This document shows positions 16,044-25,237 of a stretch of DNA of 64,000 nucleotides, one piece after another. The notes below the pieces were generated by a model. That model did no database searches, had not been told where the DNA came from, and saw nothing but the letters and a program-made list of their open reading frames with translations. The position numbers were made by a program, and so were the translations under genes. Positions within the stretch are counted from its first letter, which is position 1. Each line of letters opens with the position of its first letter. Source of the DNA: Luteibaculum oceani (GTDB taxonomy: Bacteria > Bacteroidota > Bacteroidia > Flavobacteriales_D > Luteibaculaceae); assembly GCF_007995015.1 (NCBI RefSeq), contig NZ_VORB01000009.1, positions 80,132 to 144,131 on the forward strand, given 5' to 3'.

Positions 16044-17327
16044 ATGAGACCACTTGTCTTAATTGCTAGAATTCTTGTTGGATCCCTGTTTATTGTGTCG
16101 GGATTAATTAAAGCGAACGATACCCTTGGGTTTTCCTACAAACTGGTAGAGTATTTCGAGCCAGGGGTGTTAAACCTAGAGTTTTTAATTCCTCTTGCAC
16201 TGCCATTAGCCTTCCTAATTTGTTTAGTAGAAATAGTTCTAGGTGCATTAGTGCTGTTTGGATATAGGATGAAATTAAGTGCCTGGCTTTTGTTGGGTAT
16301 GATTGTGTTTTTCACCTTCCTAACCTTTTACTCAGCCTACTTTAACAAGGTAACTGATTGCGGTTGCTTTGGAGATGCCATTAAGTTAACACCGTGGGAG
16401 TCTTTCTACAAGGATGTAGTTCTATTGGTTTTCATTCTCATAATTTTCATCGCAAGAAATAAAGTAGAGGAAAATTCAGTTGTTCAGGATAAAATTATCC
16501 TCCCAATTTCACTAGTGCTTATCGTTCTGTTTAGTCTGGGAATGTTAGGATGGAGCTTCCCGTGGATATTTACCATTATTCTGTTTGCGGGGTATGTAGC
16601 GGCTAAATACGGACTTAAACTGCAGTCGGACATTCCAGCAATTGCATGGGTGAAAATTGTTACCATAGCCTTTGCTGCCCATACACTTTATTATTTGCCA
16701 ATAAAGGATTTTAGACCCTATGCGGTGGGTAAAAGTATTCCTGAGGGAATGAAAAGTGCAGAAGAGCTTGGCCTAGAAGCCCCGGAATATGCTACCGATT
16801 ACAAACTGAAGAAAAAGGGTGGAAGCGAAGAGCAAACGGTAAGGTCTGATGTGTACATGCAAAACAAAATGTGGGAATCATGGGATTTTGTAGAAGCTGT
16901 TGGGCAACCGTATAAGGTTAAGGATGGTTACGAGCCACCTATTCACGATTTTGGAATTATGAGTGTGGATGGGGAGGACGTTACTCAAAAGTTACTCTCG
17001 GAATCAAATCCTAGCTTTTTCGTGATATTTTACGATATCAATAAAGCCGATGAAAGCGCATCGGAAGACCTAAACGCATTGGTGGCAGAAGCAAAGACTA
17101 AGGGGGTTAAGGTATATGCACTATCAGCTTCTCCAATCGATGAAATTTCGGAGTATAAGTTTCGTAACAAAAGCTATTTGGAGTTTTACCAAGCCGATGC
17201 CATTGTTTTAAAAACCATTATTCGTTCTAATCCTGGGCTTATGCTCATGAAAAATGGCGTGATACAGGGTAAATGGCCTGCTACGGATTTACCGACCTTG
17301 ACAGAAGCCCTTGCGGAATTAAAATAA
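16044..17327 (+). CDS. DoxX-family membrane protein with C-terminal soluble domain (BT_3928-like)
   Basis: A 427-residue protein. Residues 1-215 hold several membrane helices starting MRPLVLIARILVGSLFIVSG, a DoxX/MauE-like opening, with a conserved DCGCFGD motif after the third or fourth helix (MauE-type paired cysteines). Residues about 290-427 look like a thioredoxin-type fold (PSFFVIFYDINKADE, then PGLMLMKNGVIQGKW), but with no CxxC. Thiol or quinone redox chemistry at the membrane is plausible. Bacteroidota often keep this gene beside tpiA, as here. Confidence 0.75.
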   Translation: MRPLVLIARILVGSLFIVSGLIKANDTLGFSYKLVEYFEPGVLNLEFLIPLALPLAFLICLVEIVLGALVLFGYRMKLSAWLLLGMIVFFTFLTFYSAYFNKVTDCGCFGDAIKLTPWESFYKDVVLLVFILIIFIARNKVEENSVVQDKIILPISLVLIVLFSLGMLGWSFPWIFTIILFAGYVAAKYGLKLQSDIPAIAWVKIVTIAFAAHTLYYLPIKDFRPYAVGKSIPEGMKSAEELGLEAPEYATDYKLKKKGGSEEQTVRSDVYMQNKMWESWDFVEAVGQPYKVKDGYEPPIHDFGIMSVDGEDVTQKLLSESNPSFFVIFYDINKADESASEDLNALVAEAKTKGVKVYALSASPIDEISEYKFRNKSYLEFYQADAIVLKTIIRSNPGLMLMKNGVIQGKWPATDLPTLTEALAELK

Positions 17328-17334
17328 TGCGCTC

Positions 17335-18489
17335 TTGCTGGGATTTGTCCTAAAAAAGTTTCTTTATGGCAGCTCGCTCCTTTTTGGGGTGTTAAGCTTG
17401 GTATTTTTGCTTTTCGCAGTTAATCCAGTAGATCCTGCGCGCATGTTGGGTGGGCAATTTACCGATGAGGCTACCTTGACTAGTATTCGCGCTAAATATG
17501 GCTTGGATAAATCCCTTAGCGAACAGTATTTAAACTACCTAGAGCGCTTATCACCCATAGGATTTTCCGAAGGGTTGGAAATAAAGGCTCCAGATTTAGG
17601 ATTGAGTTATAGAAGCGGGCGCCCGGTATGGGATATTTTAGCCGAAACGATTCCAAATTCTTTTATTCTCGCCCTTTTTTCAATTGGATTGGCCATGATT
17701 TTGGGTGTGCTTTTGGGGGCATTTGCCGCCTTTAAAAAAGGAGAGGGGTGGGATAAGTTTATCATTGCCATATCGGCCTTGGGAATGGCCGGACCTTCAT
17801 TTTTTGTGGGAATGCTAATATCCTGGTTATTCGGTTTTAAATGGTCAGAATCTTTTAGCTTACCTATTGTTCCCATTCTGCTTTTGGTGCTATATGTTTT
17901 TATATATCCCAAATTAAAAAGAGCACCCAGGGGAAAGTGGGTAAATGTTGTTTTCCTTGGCATACTAGCAGCCTCGTTTTGGCTTCCGGGCATTGAAATG
18001 GGCGGGACTGGTTTAGATATGACCGGGTCCTTGTACGAAATAGATCCATTTAAAGGCAGGGTGTTAAATCTAAAGAGTTTGATTTTGCCAACCTTGACCT
18101 TGGGAATTAGACCTTTGTCGGTAATTGTCCAACTCACAAGGAATTCGCTCCTCGATGTGCTGAGTAGCGATTATATTCGCACCGCAAAAGCGAAGGGGCT
18201 TTCGGATACCAAGATTTTTATTCATCATGCATTAGCTCCAGCTTTAAATCCTGTTATTACGGCCGCCTCGGGGTGGTTTGCAGGCATGCTGGCTGGTGCA
18301 GTTTTTGTAGAGTTTATATTTGGTTGGAGAGGTTTGGGGCTGGAGTTATTCGAAGCGCTCCAAAACGAAGACCAACCGGTAGTAATGGGTGCAGTATTAT
18401 TTTTTGCAGCCGTTTTTGTAATTATTAATATTCTGGTAGACATCAGTTATGCCTACCTAGATCCAAGAATTAGATTAAATAAATCATGA
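17335..18489 (+). CDS. ABC transporter permease, oligopeptide (DppB/OppB) type
   Basis: A 384-residue permease starting at TTG 17335. The N-terminus (FVLKKFLYGSSLLFGVLSLV, then NPVDPARMLG) and the cytoplasmic EAA loop (DYIRTAKAKGLSDTKIFIHH) are typical of DppB/OppB. It is longer than E. coli OppB because of an extra segment around residues 165-245. No ATPase, DppC-like permease or binding protein is adjacent, so partners must lie elsewhere. The upstream TAATG would open an 8-codon out-of-frame peptide. The stop overlaps the tpiA ATG. Confidence 0.88.
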   Translation: MLGFVLKKFLYGSSLLFGVLSLVFLLFAVNPVDPARMLGGQFTDEATLTSIRAKYGLDKSLSEQYLNYLERLSPIGFSEGLEIKAPDLGLSYRSGRPVWDILAETIPNSFILALFSIGLAMILGVLLGAFAAFKKGEGWDKFIIAISALGMAGPSFFVGMLISWLFGFKWSESFSLPIVPILLLVLYVFIYPKLKRAPRGKWVNVVFLGILAASFWLPGIEMGGTGLDMTGSLYEIDPFKGRVLNLKSLILPTLTLGIRPLSVIVQLTRNSLLDVLSSDYIRTAKAKGLSDTKIFIHHALAPALNPVITAASGWFAGMLAGAVFVEFIFGWRGLGLELFEALQNEDQPVVMGAVLFFAAVFVIINILVDISYAYLDPRIRLNKS

Positions 18490-19232
18490 GAAAGATTGTA
18501 GCAGGGAATTGGAAAATGAACATGAACTATCACGAGGCAGCCAAGCTTCTTGATGAGATTATTATTTCTAGATCTTCAAAACCCGATGATGTCCAGTTGA
18601 TTATTGCTCCACCAGCAATTTACCTGTCAGAATTTTCTAGTGCCTTGCGCGATTTAGAGAACATCTCCCTTGCTGCACAAAATGTATATCACAGTGATAA
18701 CGGTGCATACACCGGTGAGATTTCTACCAGTATGCTTTCCTCCCTCGGAATTAATTACTGCATCGTAGGTCACTCTGAGAGACGAACGCTTTTTAAGGAG
18801 ACCGATACCGATGTAAACCTAAAGGTTAAGAGTCTCCTCAAAGACGGTATTCAGCCGATTATTTGCATAGGTGAATTATTACACGAACGAGAGAATGAAA
18901 CGCATTTTCAGGTAATAGAAAAACAAATTCTCGCTGCTCTTGAGGGCCTCTCAGAAGCGGAAAGTGCTAAGGTGCTCTGGGCCTATGAGCCAGTTTGGGC
19001 AATTGGTACTGGAAAAACTGCCAGTGCAGAGCAGGCTCAAGAAATGCATGCTTTTATTAGAAAGATTCTTTCAGAGAATGGCTTTAATACACAAACACCA
19101 ATTCTATATGGTGGATCCTGCAAACCCGGAAATGCCAAAGAAATTTTTGGTGGTAAGGATGTAAACGGTGGATTAATTGGGGGAGCATCCCTAAAAGCAA
19201 ACGATTTTCTTCAAATAGCAAATTCCTTTTAA
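18486..19232 (+). CDS. tpiA: Triosephosphate isomerase
   Basis: Interconverts dihydroxyacetone phosphate and glyceraldehyde 3-phosphate in glycolysis and gluconeogenesis. All catalytic residues are present: Lys 10 in GNWKMN, His 96 in VGHSERR and Glu 168 in YEPVWAIGTGK, with the phosphate loop GGSCKPGNA near the end. The 248-residue length is normal. It starts on the ATGA of the permease gene and is followed directly by prmA with no gap. Confidence 0.97.
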   Translation: MRKIVAGNWKMNMNYHEAAKLLDEIIISRSSKPDDVQLIIAPPAIYLSEFSSALRDLENISLAAQNVYHSDNGAYTGEISTSMLSSLGINYCIVGHSERRTLFKETDTDVNLKVKSLLKDGIQPIICIGELLHERENETHFQVIEKQILAALEGLSEAESAKVLWAYEPVWAIGTGKTASAEQAQEMHAFIRKILSENGFNTQTPILYGGSCKPGNAKEIFGGKDVNGGLIGGASLKANDFLQIANSF

Positions 19233-20063
19233 ATGGAATATACCAGCTGGAACATTAGCATTTCTCCGCTAGAGCAAAAGGAGCTTCTTTATCCGATTTT
19301 GGCGGAATTAGGATTCGATTCTTTTGAAGAAACCTCTGAAGGTCTTAAGGCTTTTATTCCCACCGATGATTACAAAAATGATTTGGTGGAAGAGGTTAAA
19401 TCCCACGCTTGGCTTGCTAGTTCGAAAGTTGAAATAACAGTAGAACAACACGAGCATCAAAACTGGAACGAAGTTTGGGAGTCTAACTTCCAGCCCATAC
19501 AAATTGAGGATAGGCTATTGATACGCGCTCCTTTTCACCCAGAGAACACAAGGGTGAAGATGGATTTACTTATCGCCCCTCAAATGTCTTTTGGAACGGG
19601 TCACCACGAAACTACCTATCTAATGTGTAACATGTTGCTCGATTACCCAGTGACGGATAAATCGGTGTTAGACATGGGGTCTGGTACAGGAATTTTAGCC
19701 ATCCTGTGCGAAAAGCTAGGTGCCAAAAAAACGCTTGGTATAGAAATTGAAGAAATGGCGGTACAAAATGCAATGGATAATGCTGCGTTAAATAACTGTA
19801 GTAAAACTGCTTTTTTACACGGCGATGCCAATGGGATACCGCAAGAGAAATACGAATTAATACTCGCGAATATAAACCGTAACATTTTGCTTCAGGATAT
19901 GGATAAATATGCTGCAGCCCTTAAGCAGGGAGGAGATCTGTTTCTCTCTGGTTTCTACAATTCGGATGTGGAAATATTGGTGACCAAAGCAAATGAACTC
20001 GGTTTAACGCGCATTAATAAAACCCTTAAGAATGACTGGTGCCTTTTACAGTTACAGAAGTAA
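19233..20063 (+). CDS. prmA: Ribosomal protein L11 methyltransferase
   Basis: A 276-residue SAM-dependent methyltransferase that trimethylates ribosomal protein L11. The N-terminal substrate-recognition domain is followed by SFGTGHHETT (119-128), the SAM motif VLDMGSGTGILAI (145-157) and the motif IV segment ANINRNIL. It immediately follows tpiA, and its last 32 bp overlap the next gene, so it lies within one transcript. Confidence 0.94.
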   Translation: MEYTSWNISISPLEQKELLYPILAELGFDSFEETSEGLKAFIPTDDYKNDLVEEVKSHAWLASSKVEITVEQHEHQNWNEVWESNFQPIQIEDRLLIRAPFHPENTRVKMDLLIAPQMSFGTGHHETTYLMCNMLLDYPVTDKSVLDMGSGTGILAILCEKLGAKKTLGIEIEEMAVQNAMDNAALNNCSKTAFLHGDANGIPQEKYELILANINRNILLQDMDKYAAALKQGGDLFLSGFYNSDVEILVTKANELGLTRINKTLKNDWCLLQLQK

Positions 20064-23000
20064 CATTATTGCCTTATTACTTTTTACCTTTTTAGGTATA
20101 CAAGGAATTGAGGCGCAATATTTAAGAGAAGTTCCGCGCTCCAAAAAGGAGTATTGGGCAGCCGTGGAATCGGCAATAAAAGATGCAAACCCAGATTATT
20201 ATAAAGAGGTAATAGAGGAGGAGTTTTTACCTTTTTGGGAGGCTCCTGGTTTAAGCGCGAGTGTCGAGGAGTTCATATACGATGCTTCGGAAAAAATGGT
20301 GAAAAAGCGTTTTCCAATCACCCCACATTTTACGCATCTTTTAATATCAACTATGCGCCTAAAGAATGGTGCTGGAGGTGGAGGTAATTTCGAAGCCTTT
20401 ACCAATTCCGTTCTAGAATTGGCTGATGGAAGATCTAAAAACAAATTATCCGACTACCTAGAAACCACCTTTTTATTAACCGAACAAAGGGTAATCTACC
20501 AATCTAACGCAGTAAAATGGTCGGTAGGAAATGCAGATTATGAATTATTTGCCGATACCTTGCACGGTATTAAGTTTAGCAACAATCGACTGGTTTGTAC
20601 GCAAAAGGCCGACTCTATGCAGTTGGAAGAAGTGGAGGGGATTTTGTCACCAACACAGGGTGTGTTCTACGGAGAAAAGGCCAAAGTTACTTGGGAACGC
20701 GTAGGGTTAGATCCTAGCACCAACTACGCCGACCTTAAAGGTTTTGAAATTAAATTGAGGTCTTCTTTTTACGATGCCGACAATGCTACCCTGGTAAGCG
20801 AGTATTTTCCCCAGAGCTTAACCGGAAAATTTACTGATAAGGTGGTGGCCATCAAAGATCCTTCTGATGCCAAATATCCAGCTTTTGTGAGTAACGAGAA
20901 ATCGGTGGAAATAAAGGACATCCTCCCAGATGTTGACTACCGTGGAGGATTTGCACTGAAAGGAGCCAATTTTAGCGGCTTGGGAGACCCATTAAATCGC
21001 TGTCAACTTAGATTTAAGCAAAACGGAAAGGTATTTGTTGAAGCTAATTCCATTGGGTTTTACATTTCTCCAGATCGTCTTAGTAGCTCATTAGCAGAAG
21101 TAAAAGTGATTTTGGGTAGCGATTCCATTTATCATTCTGGAGCTATTTTTAAGTACGATAGAGAGAAAGAATTGCTGGAGATTTTAAGGGGAGATGAAGG
21201 TATTTCCTACTCTCCATTTTTCTCCTCCTATCACCAACTTGATATCTATGTAGATCGTATTGCATGGAATAGAGGTAACGACTATGTGGAGTTTGGTCAG
21301 TTGAAATCTTCTGCAGCTACCCGAGCTACTTTCGAATCTTCTAACTTTTTCGATCCCAAGCGTTTTCAGGCTTTGCAAATGCCTGGTCAGCCATCGCCAT
21401 TAATACAGTTGCGGGGGTATAGCAATAAAATGCATAAGCTAACTTTTAGGCTCGATGATTTTGCGGCCTATGTTCGATACCCAATTGTGGATGCTAAGGT
21501 GCTGATAATTAGCCTGGCAAATAAGGGTTTCCTGTATTACGATATCGATACAGAAATGATTACGCTGAAGGATAAAATGTTCGACTTTATCCTAGCCAAT
21601 GGGGGAAAGGTAGATTACGATGTGCTTTTGATGGATTCCTATACTGGATCTACCGATATTCCAAATGGGAAGTTAGATTTAAACAACTACAACTTAGATC
21701 TTTTTGGGGTTAAAAAGGTGGCTTTATCCGATACGCAGTCCGTATCCATCTACCTAGATAAGAGGTCGGAGTACCTGCGTGTTAAGAAGAATAGAGACCT
21801 TGAATTTGACGGGGTTTTAAAAGCGGGGAACTTCGATTTATATGGAGATTCCTTCCAATTTAATTACGAAAAATTTCAGGTGGAAATTCCCAAAGCCGAT
21901 TCTGCCCTCATGTATCTTCAAACATACAGTCAGGATGGTAGAATGCGCTTTACGCCTATCCGTACACCTATCTACAACATTACAGGTACTTTATTCATAG
22001 ATAACCCGCTAAACAAGTCTGGGTTAAATGCAGATAAGGCGCAGTATCCTGTTTTAGAGACTACCGAAGATGCATTTACCTATTACGAAAAACCGTCGGT
22101 ACAGGGTGGTGCATATAAAAAAGATGAATTCTACTTTAAGATAAATCCAATCACCCTAGATTCACTGGATAACTTCTCTAAATCGGCCTTTAGAATGCCG
22201 GGAACCCTGGTTTCGGCTGGAATATTCCCAGATATAAACGACTCCCTTATTGTAATGGAGGATTATTCTTTAGGATTTAAGTACAAAGCTCCTGAGGGTG
22301 GGCTGCCCATGTATGGAAACGTGGCAAAGTTCGATAACAACATTACGCTTAGCGACGAAGGATTGCAAGGGGATGGAATGGTTGAATACGTAACCTCCAA
22401 GTCTTATAGTAAACGCTTTAATTTCCTTCCAGATTCAACCTATGCCTTGGCTCAAAAAATAGAGAACGTTAAGCAAAAAGCATCGCCAGATGTTCCAGAT
22501 TTTAATGGACAAGATTTCGGTTTTACCCTTTTCGCTGGAGATAAAGAGAGCAAGTTAGTGGCTAAGACGATAAAAACGCCATTGAACATGTTCGCCAATC
22601 AGGCGCAGCAAGTAGGAGACTTAACCTTGAGACCAGCTGGATTAGAGGGTTCGGGGTCGCTGTCTATGTTTAAAGGAAAGGTGATCTCTGATCGTTTTAC
22701 CTATAACAACGCAAATGCCTTTGCGGATACCGCAGATTTTGAGTTGAAATCTATAGATGAGAAGGTGTTGGCTATAGAAACACAAAATGTGCAGGCCCAT
22801 ATAGACTTTACCTATAAAGTGGGGAATTTCACGGCCAATGATATCAATGAATCAAAGGTTACTTTCCCAAAGAACCAGTATGTGGCCTTTATGGATAATT
22901 ACAAGTGGTTAATAGAGGATGAAAAAATTGAAATGTCATCAACCCGACAAAGCGCGGCAGAAGACTCAACTTCGTTGGCATCTAAGTTGGTATCCATACA

Positions 23001-24504
23001 TCCAGATAAAGACAGCTTACAATTTGTAGCACCATTGGCGGTTTATGATATAAAGGAAAATGTAATCCGTGCAGAAAAGGTAGAAAAGATTACCGTGGCG
23101 GATGCCTTTATAGAGCCAGATGGCGGTAAGGTAAATATCCTGGCAAATGCCGAAATGGAAACCTTGCAAAATGCAACCATTACGGCAGATTATATCAATC
23201 AATTCCACACCATTTTCGAAGCTTCGGTTGATGTAGTTTCAAGGAAGAAATATCTAGGTAGAGGAAAATACGATTACGAAGATGAGTTTGGTAAAAAACA
23301 AGTAATCGAATTTGAGGATATCAGCATAGATACAGGTGGACATACCTTTGCTGTGGGGACTATACCCGAAGAGCAAGATTTTAAGCTAAACAGCTATTTC
23401 GACTACAAGGGGAATGTAATGCTCATGGCACTGCAAAAAGGATTGAACTTTAGTGGTTCTACCAGGCTGCAAACCAATTGTGATCGTATTACCAGAAACT
23501 GGCTAGTTTTTAAAGGACAGGTAGATCCTAAGAACGCATTGATCCCGATAACGGGTGAAATGAAAAATGATGCTGGTGAAAAACTGGCAGCAGGGATTGT
23601 TTTAAATAACGATCAAAACCAGATTTACCCCACCTTTATTTCCAGAAAAATAAATCCTACTGATGCCGAAATAACCAAAGGCGCGGGTTACTTATGGTAC
23701 GATGACGCCTCTAGTTCTTATATGATAGGATCTAAATCGAGAAACGAAGGAGGTAAAGAGGGGAATGTAATTGCCTTAAATACGAAGACTTGTAACATTT
23801 CTTCGCAAGGAGAATTCGATTTTGGAATACCATTGGGGCAAGTTAAGCTAGCTGGATTGGGTGAAACCAAATACACCTATTCTAGTGGGAAAACAGAACT
23901 AAAAGGCTTGGTAACGGTTGACTTTTTCTTCGATAAGAAAATGTTGGGCATTATCAACAACCAAATTAAGGAGTTTCCATTTTTACAGCCTATGAACATT
24001 GCTACCAGCAATTATGTTGAAGCAGCTAAGGCATGGGTAGGAGGAAAGGATGCAGAGCAACTTGAGAAATCCTTAAATGAAAAGGGTATGCTGGATAAAA
24101 TTCCAGAAAGCATGCAGAAGAGTTATGTTTTGGCCGACTTAAATTTTGTTTGGGATACGGCACAAGTTTCTTGGGTAACCAATTCTCCAATTGGTATAGC
24201 GAGTATAGATGATGTTCCTGTTTTTGCAAAGATGCGTGGGAAGATGCAAGTAATGAAGAGCAAAAGAGGGAATGAGCTCAATCTTTATTATGAGTTAGAT
24301 CCGCAGCAGTGGTACTACTACAGGTACAAATTCGATGAAAAGCCACGCATGCAAACCTATTCTCCGAACGAGGAGTATATGGGGCGTTTGAATGAGTTAA
24401 AGGATAAAGACAAGGAGCTGAGTGTTAAAAAGGGTGAGCCAGAGTATTTATTTGAGATGGCAACCAGAACCAGTAAATCGGCGTTTTTAGAAAGATTTGA
24501 ATAG
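20032..24504 (+). CDS. Large secreted protein of unknown function (1490 residues)
   Basis: I do not recognise this family. It opens with a short basic segment and a signal peptide (IIALLLFTFLGIQGIEA, cleavage near residue 28) followed by a helical stretch to about residue 150. The remaining 1300 residues are rich in short beta-strand patterns (ADYELFADTLHGIKFSNNRL, DGVLKAGNFDLYGDSFQF, YNITGTLFIDNPLNKSGLNA) with few cysteines and no further membrane helix. No T9SS C-terminal domain is visible. The strand pattern recalls elongated beta-rich envelope proteins, which is inference. It overlaps prmA by 32 bp and abuts clpS. Confidence 0.85.
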   Translation: MTGAFYSYRSNIIALLLFTFLGIQGIEAQYLREVPRSKKEYWAAVESAIKDANPDYYKEVIEEEFLPFWEAPGLSASVEEFIYDASEKMVKKRFPITPHFTHLLISTMRLKNGAGGGGNFEAFTNSVLELADGRSKNKLSDYLETTFLLTEQRVIYQSNAVKWSVGNADYELFADTLHGIKFSNNRLVCTQKADSMQLEEVEGILSPTQGVFYGEKAKVTWERVGLDPSTNYADLKGFEIKLRSSFYDADNATLVSEYFPQSLTGKFTDKVVAIKDPSDAKYPAFVSNEKSVEIKDILPDVDYRGGFALKGANFSGLGDPLNRCQLRFKQNGKVFVEANSIGFYISPDRLSSSLAEVKVILGSDSIYHSGAIFKYDREKELLEILRGDEGISYSPFFSSYHQLDIYVDRIAWNRGNDYVEFGQLKSSAATRATFESSNFFDPKRFQALQMPGQPSPLIQLRGYSNKMHKLTFRLDDFAAYVRYPIVDAKVLIISLANKGFLYYDIDTEMITLKDKMFDFILANGGKVDYDVLLMDSYTGSTDIPNGKLDLNNYNLDLFGVKKVALSDTQSVSIYLDKRSEYLRVKKNRDLEFDGVLKAGNFDLYGDSFQFNYEKFQVEIPKADSALMYLQTYSQDGRMRFTPIRTPIYNITGTLFIDNPLNKSGLNADKAQYPVLETTEDAFTYYEKPSVQGGAYKKDEFYFKINPITLDSLDNFSKSAFRMPGTLVSAGIFPDINDSLIVMEDYSLGFKYKAPEGGLPMYGNVAKFDNNITLSDEGLQGDGMVEYVTSKSYSKRFNFLPDSTYALAQKIENVKQKASPDVPDFNGQDFGFTLFAGDKESKLVAKTIKTPLNMFANQAQQVGDLTLRPAGLEGSGSLSMFKGKVISDRFTYNNANAFADTADFELKSIDEKVLAIETQNVQAHIDFTYKVGNFTANDINESKVTFPKNQYVAFMDNYKWLIEDEKIEMSSTRQSAAEDSTSLASKLVSIHPDKDSLQFVAPLAVYDIKENVIRAEKVEKITVADAFIEPDGGKVNILANAEMETLQNATITADYINQFHTIFEASVDVVSRKKYLGRGKYDYEDEFGKKQVIEFEDISIDTGGHTFAVGTIPEEQDFKLNSYFDYKGNVMLMALQKGLNFSGSTRLQTNCDRITRNWLVFKGQVDPKNALIPITGEMKNDAGEKLAAGIVLNNDQNQIYPTFISRKINPTDAEITKGAGYLWYDDASSSYMIGSKSRNEGGKEGNVIALNTKTCNISSQGEFDFGIPLGQVKLAGLGETKYTYSSGKTELKGLVTVDFFFDKKMLGIINNQIKEFPFLQPMNIATSNYVEAAKAWVGGKDAEQLEKSLNEKGMLDKIPESMQKSYVLADLNFVWDTAQVSWVTNSPIGIASIDDVPVFAKMRGKMQVMKSKRGNELNLYYELDPQQWYYYRYKFDEKPRMQTYSPNEEYMGRLNELKDKDKELSVKKGEPEYLFEMATRTSKSAFLERFE

Positions 24505-24526
24505 AAAAAGTAATAATCAATCGGCA

Positions 24527-24805
24527 ATGGCGGGAGTAAAGGAGCAAGAATACAGCGAAGTAGATGTGTTGCTCGAAGAACAAAAAGAGCACCAATTGAT
24601 CTTATTTAATGATGATGTCAACACTTTTGATCATGTAATAGACTGTTTGGTGGATGTGTGTAAGCATGATCCCATACAGGCTGAACAATGTGCGTATATA
24701 GTGCATTACCGAGGTAAATGTGTGGTGAAAGAAGGAGAATTGGAGGAGATGGTACAGATGTGTACCAGCCTATTAAATCGCGATTTGAGCGCCGAAGTAA
24801 ATTAA
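24527..24805 (+). CDS. clpS: ATP-dependent Clp protease adaptor ClpS
   Basis: A 92-residue N-degron adaptor that passes proteins with bulky N-termini to ClpAP or ClpCP. The signature is LILFNDDVNTFDHVIDCLVD, then QAEQCAYIVHYRGKCVVKEG. I use ATG 24527, which gives the usual Bacteroidota length. A TTG at 24497 would add ten poorly conserved residues and overlap the upstream gene. No clear promoter in the short gap, so it probably shares the upstream transcript. Confidence 0.95.
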   Translation: MAGVKEQEYSEVDVLLEEQKEHQLILFNDDVNTFDHVIDCLVDVCKHDPIQAEQCAYIVHYRGKCVVKEGELEEMVQMCTSLLNRDLSAEVN

Positions 24806-24837
24806 GAGCAAAGTGTAGGAGGATTAAAGAAAAAGTC

Positions 24838-24845
24838 TATCTTTG
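24838..24845 (+). promoter_or_regulatory. -7 element of the tRNA-Arg promoter
   Basis: TATCTTTG matches TAnnTTTG and lies 11 bp before the tRNA. No convincing TTG is seen at -33. Confidence 0.5.
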
Positions 24846-24856
24846 CACCCCGAAAA

Positions 24857-24930
24857 GGCTCTGTAGCATAACTGGATAGTGCACCTGACTACGGATCAGG
24901 AGGTTCGGGGTTCGAATCCCTGCAGAGTCA
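24857..24930 (+). tRNA. tRNA-Arg (anticodon ACG)
   Basis: A full cloverleaf can be folded. The acceptor arms are GGCTCTG (24857-24863) and CAGAGTC (24923-24929), with discriminator A. The anticodon arm CCTGA-CTACGGA-TCAGG gives ACG, whose A34 would be edited to inosine. The T-loop is TTCGAAT. CCA is not encoded. Confidence 0.95.
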
Positions 24931-24934
24931 CGAT

Positions 24935-24962
24935 AAAAGCCACAACGAAAGTTGTGGCTTTT
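24935..24962 (+). terminator. Rho-independent terminator of tRNA-Arg
   Basis: A perfect 12-bp stem, AAAAGCCACAAC with GTTGTGGCTTTT, a GAAA tetraloop, then a T-rich tail. Starts 5 bp after the tRNA. Confidence 0.9.
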
Positions 24963-24985
24963 TGTTTTTCAGAATTTACCATCAA

Positions 24986-25098
24986 AAGCTTGCTTTTGTA
25001 AGGGAAATTCTGAAAAACAAAAACAGCAGCAAAATCCCTTTTGCGGCTTTTATCGAGTACGCCTCCCATTAAGGATGATTTGCTATGCAAATCAATCC
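24986..25098. repeat. 113-bp direct repeat, copy 1
   Basis: Nearly identical to 25125-25237 (139-bp period; I see one A/G difference). It contains a palindromic head (CAAAAGC-TT-GCTTTTG begins just before it at 24983), GCAAAA/TTTTGC arms, the segment GGCTTTTATCG (inverse of the tRNA-proximal CGATAAAAGCC at 24931), and hairpin H1 (25073-25098). Copy 1 is followed by unrelated sequence instead of the rest of the two-hairpin element. The whole 24931-25558 stretch holds no gene. Confidence 0.9.
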
Positions 25099-25124
25099 CC
25101 ATTTTCCTCTGGAGCCGAAGGTTT

Positions 25125-25237
25125 AAGCTTGCTTTTGTAAGGGGAATTCTGAAAAACAAAAACAGCAGCAAAATCCCTTTTGCGGCTTTTATCGAGTACG
25201 CCTCCCATTAAGGATGATTTGCTATGCAAATCAATCC
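25125..25237. repeat. 113-bp direct repeat, copy 2
   Basis: Second copy of the unit at 24986-25098. Here H1 (25212-25237) runs straight into the middle segment and hairpin H2 of the interspersed element. Confidence 0.9.

Noticed and set aside
17327..17353. Frameshift at the start of the permease gene
   Set aside because: The TTG-started frame already gives the normal permease N-terminus, so no lost sequence needs explaining.
24896..25171. Minus-strand open frame ending GFEPRTS
   Set aside because: It reads through the complement of tRNA-Arg, its terminator and the 113-bp repeats; such frames are a known artefact beside tRNA genes.
24986..25237. Possible CRISPR array
   Set aside because: Only two long units with a single 26-bp gap, and no short repeats with regular spacers or cas genes.
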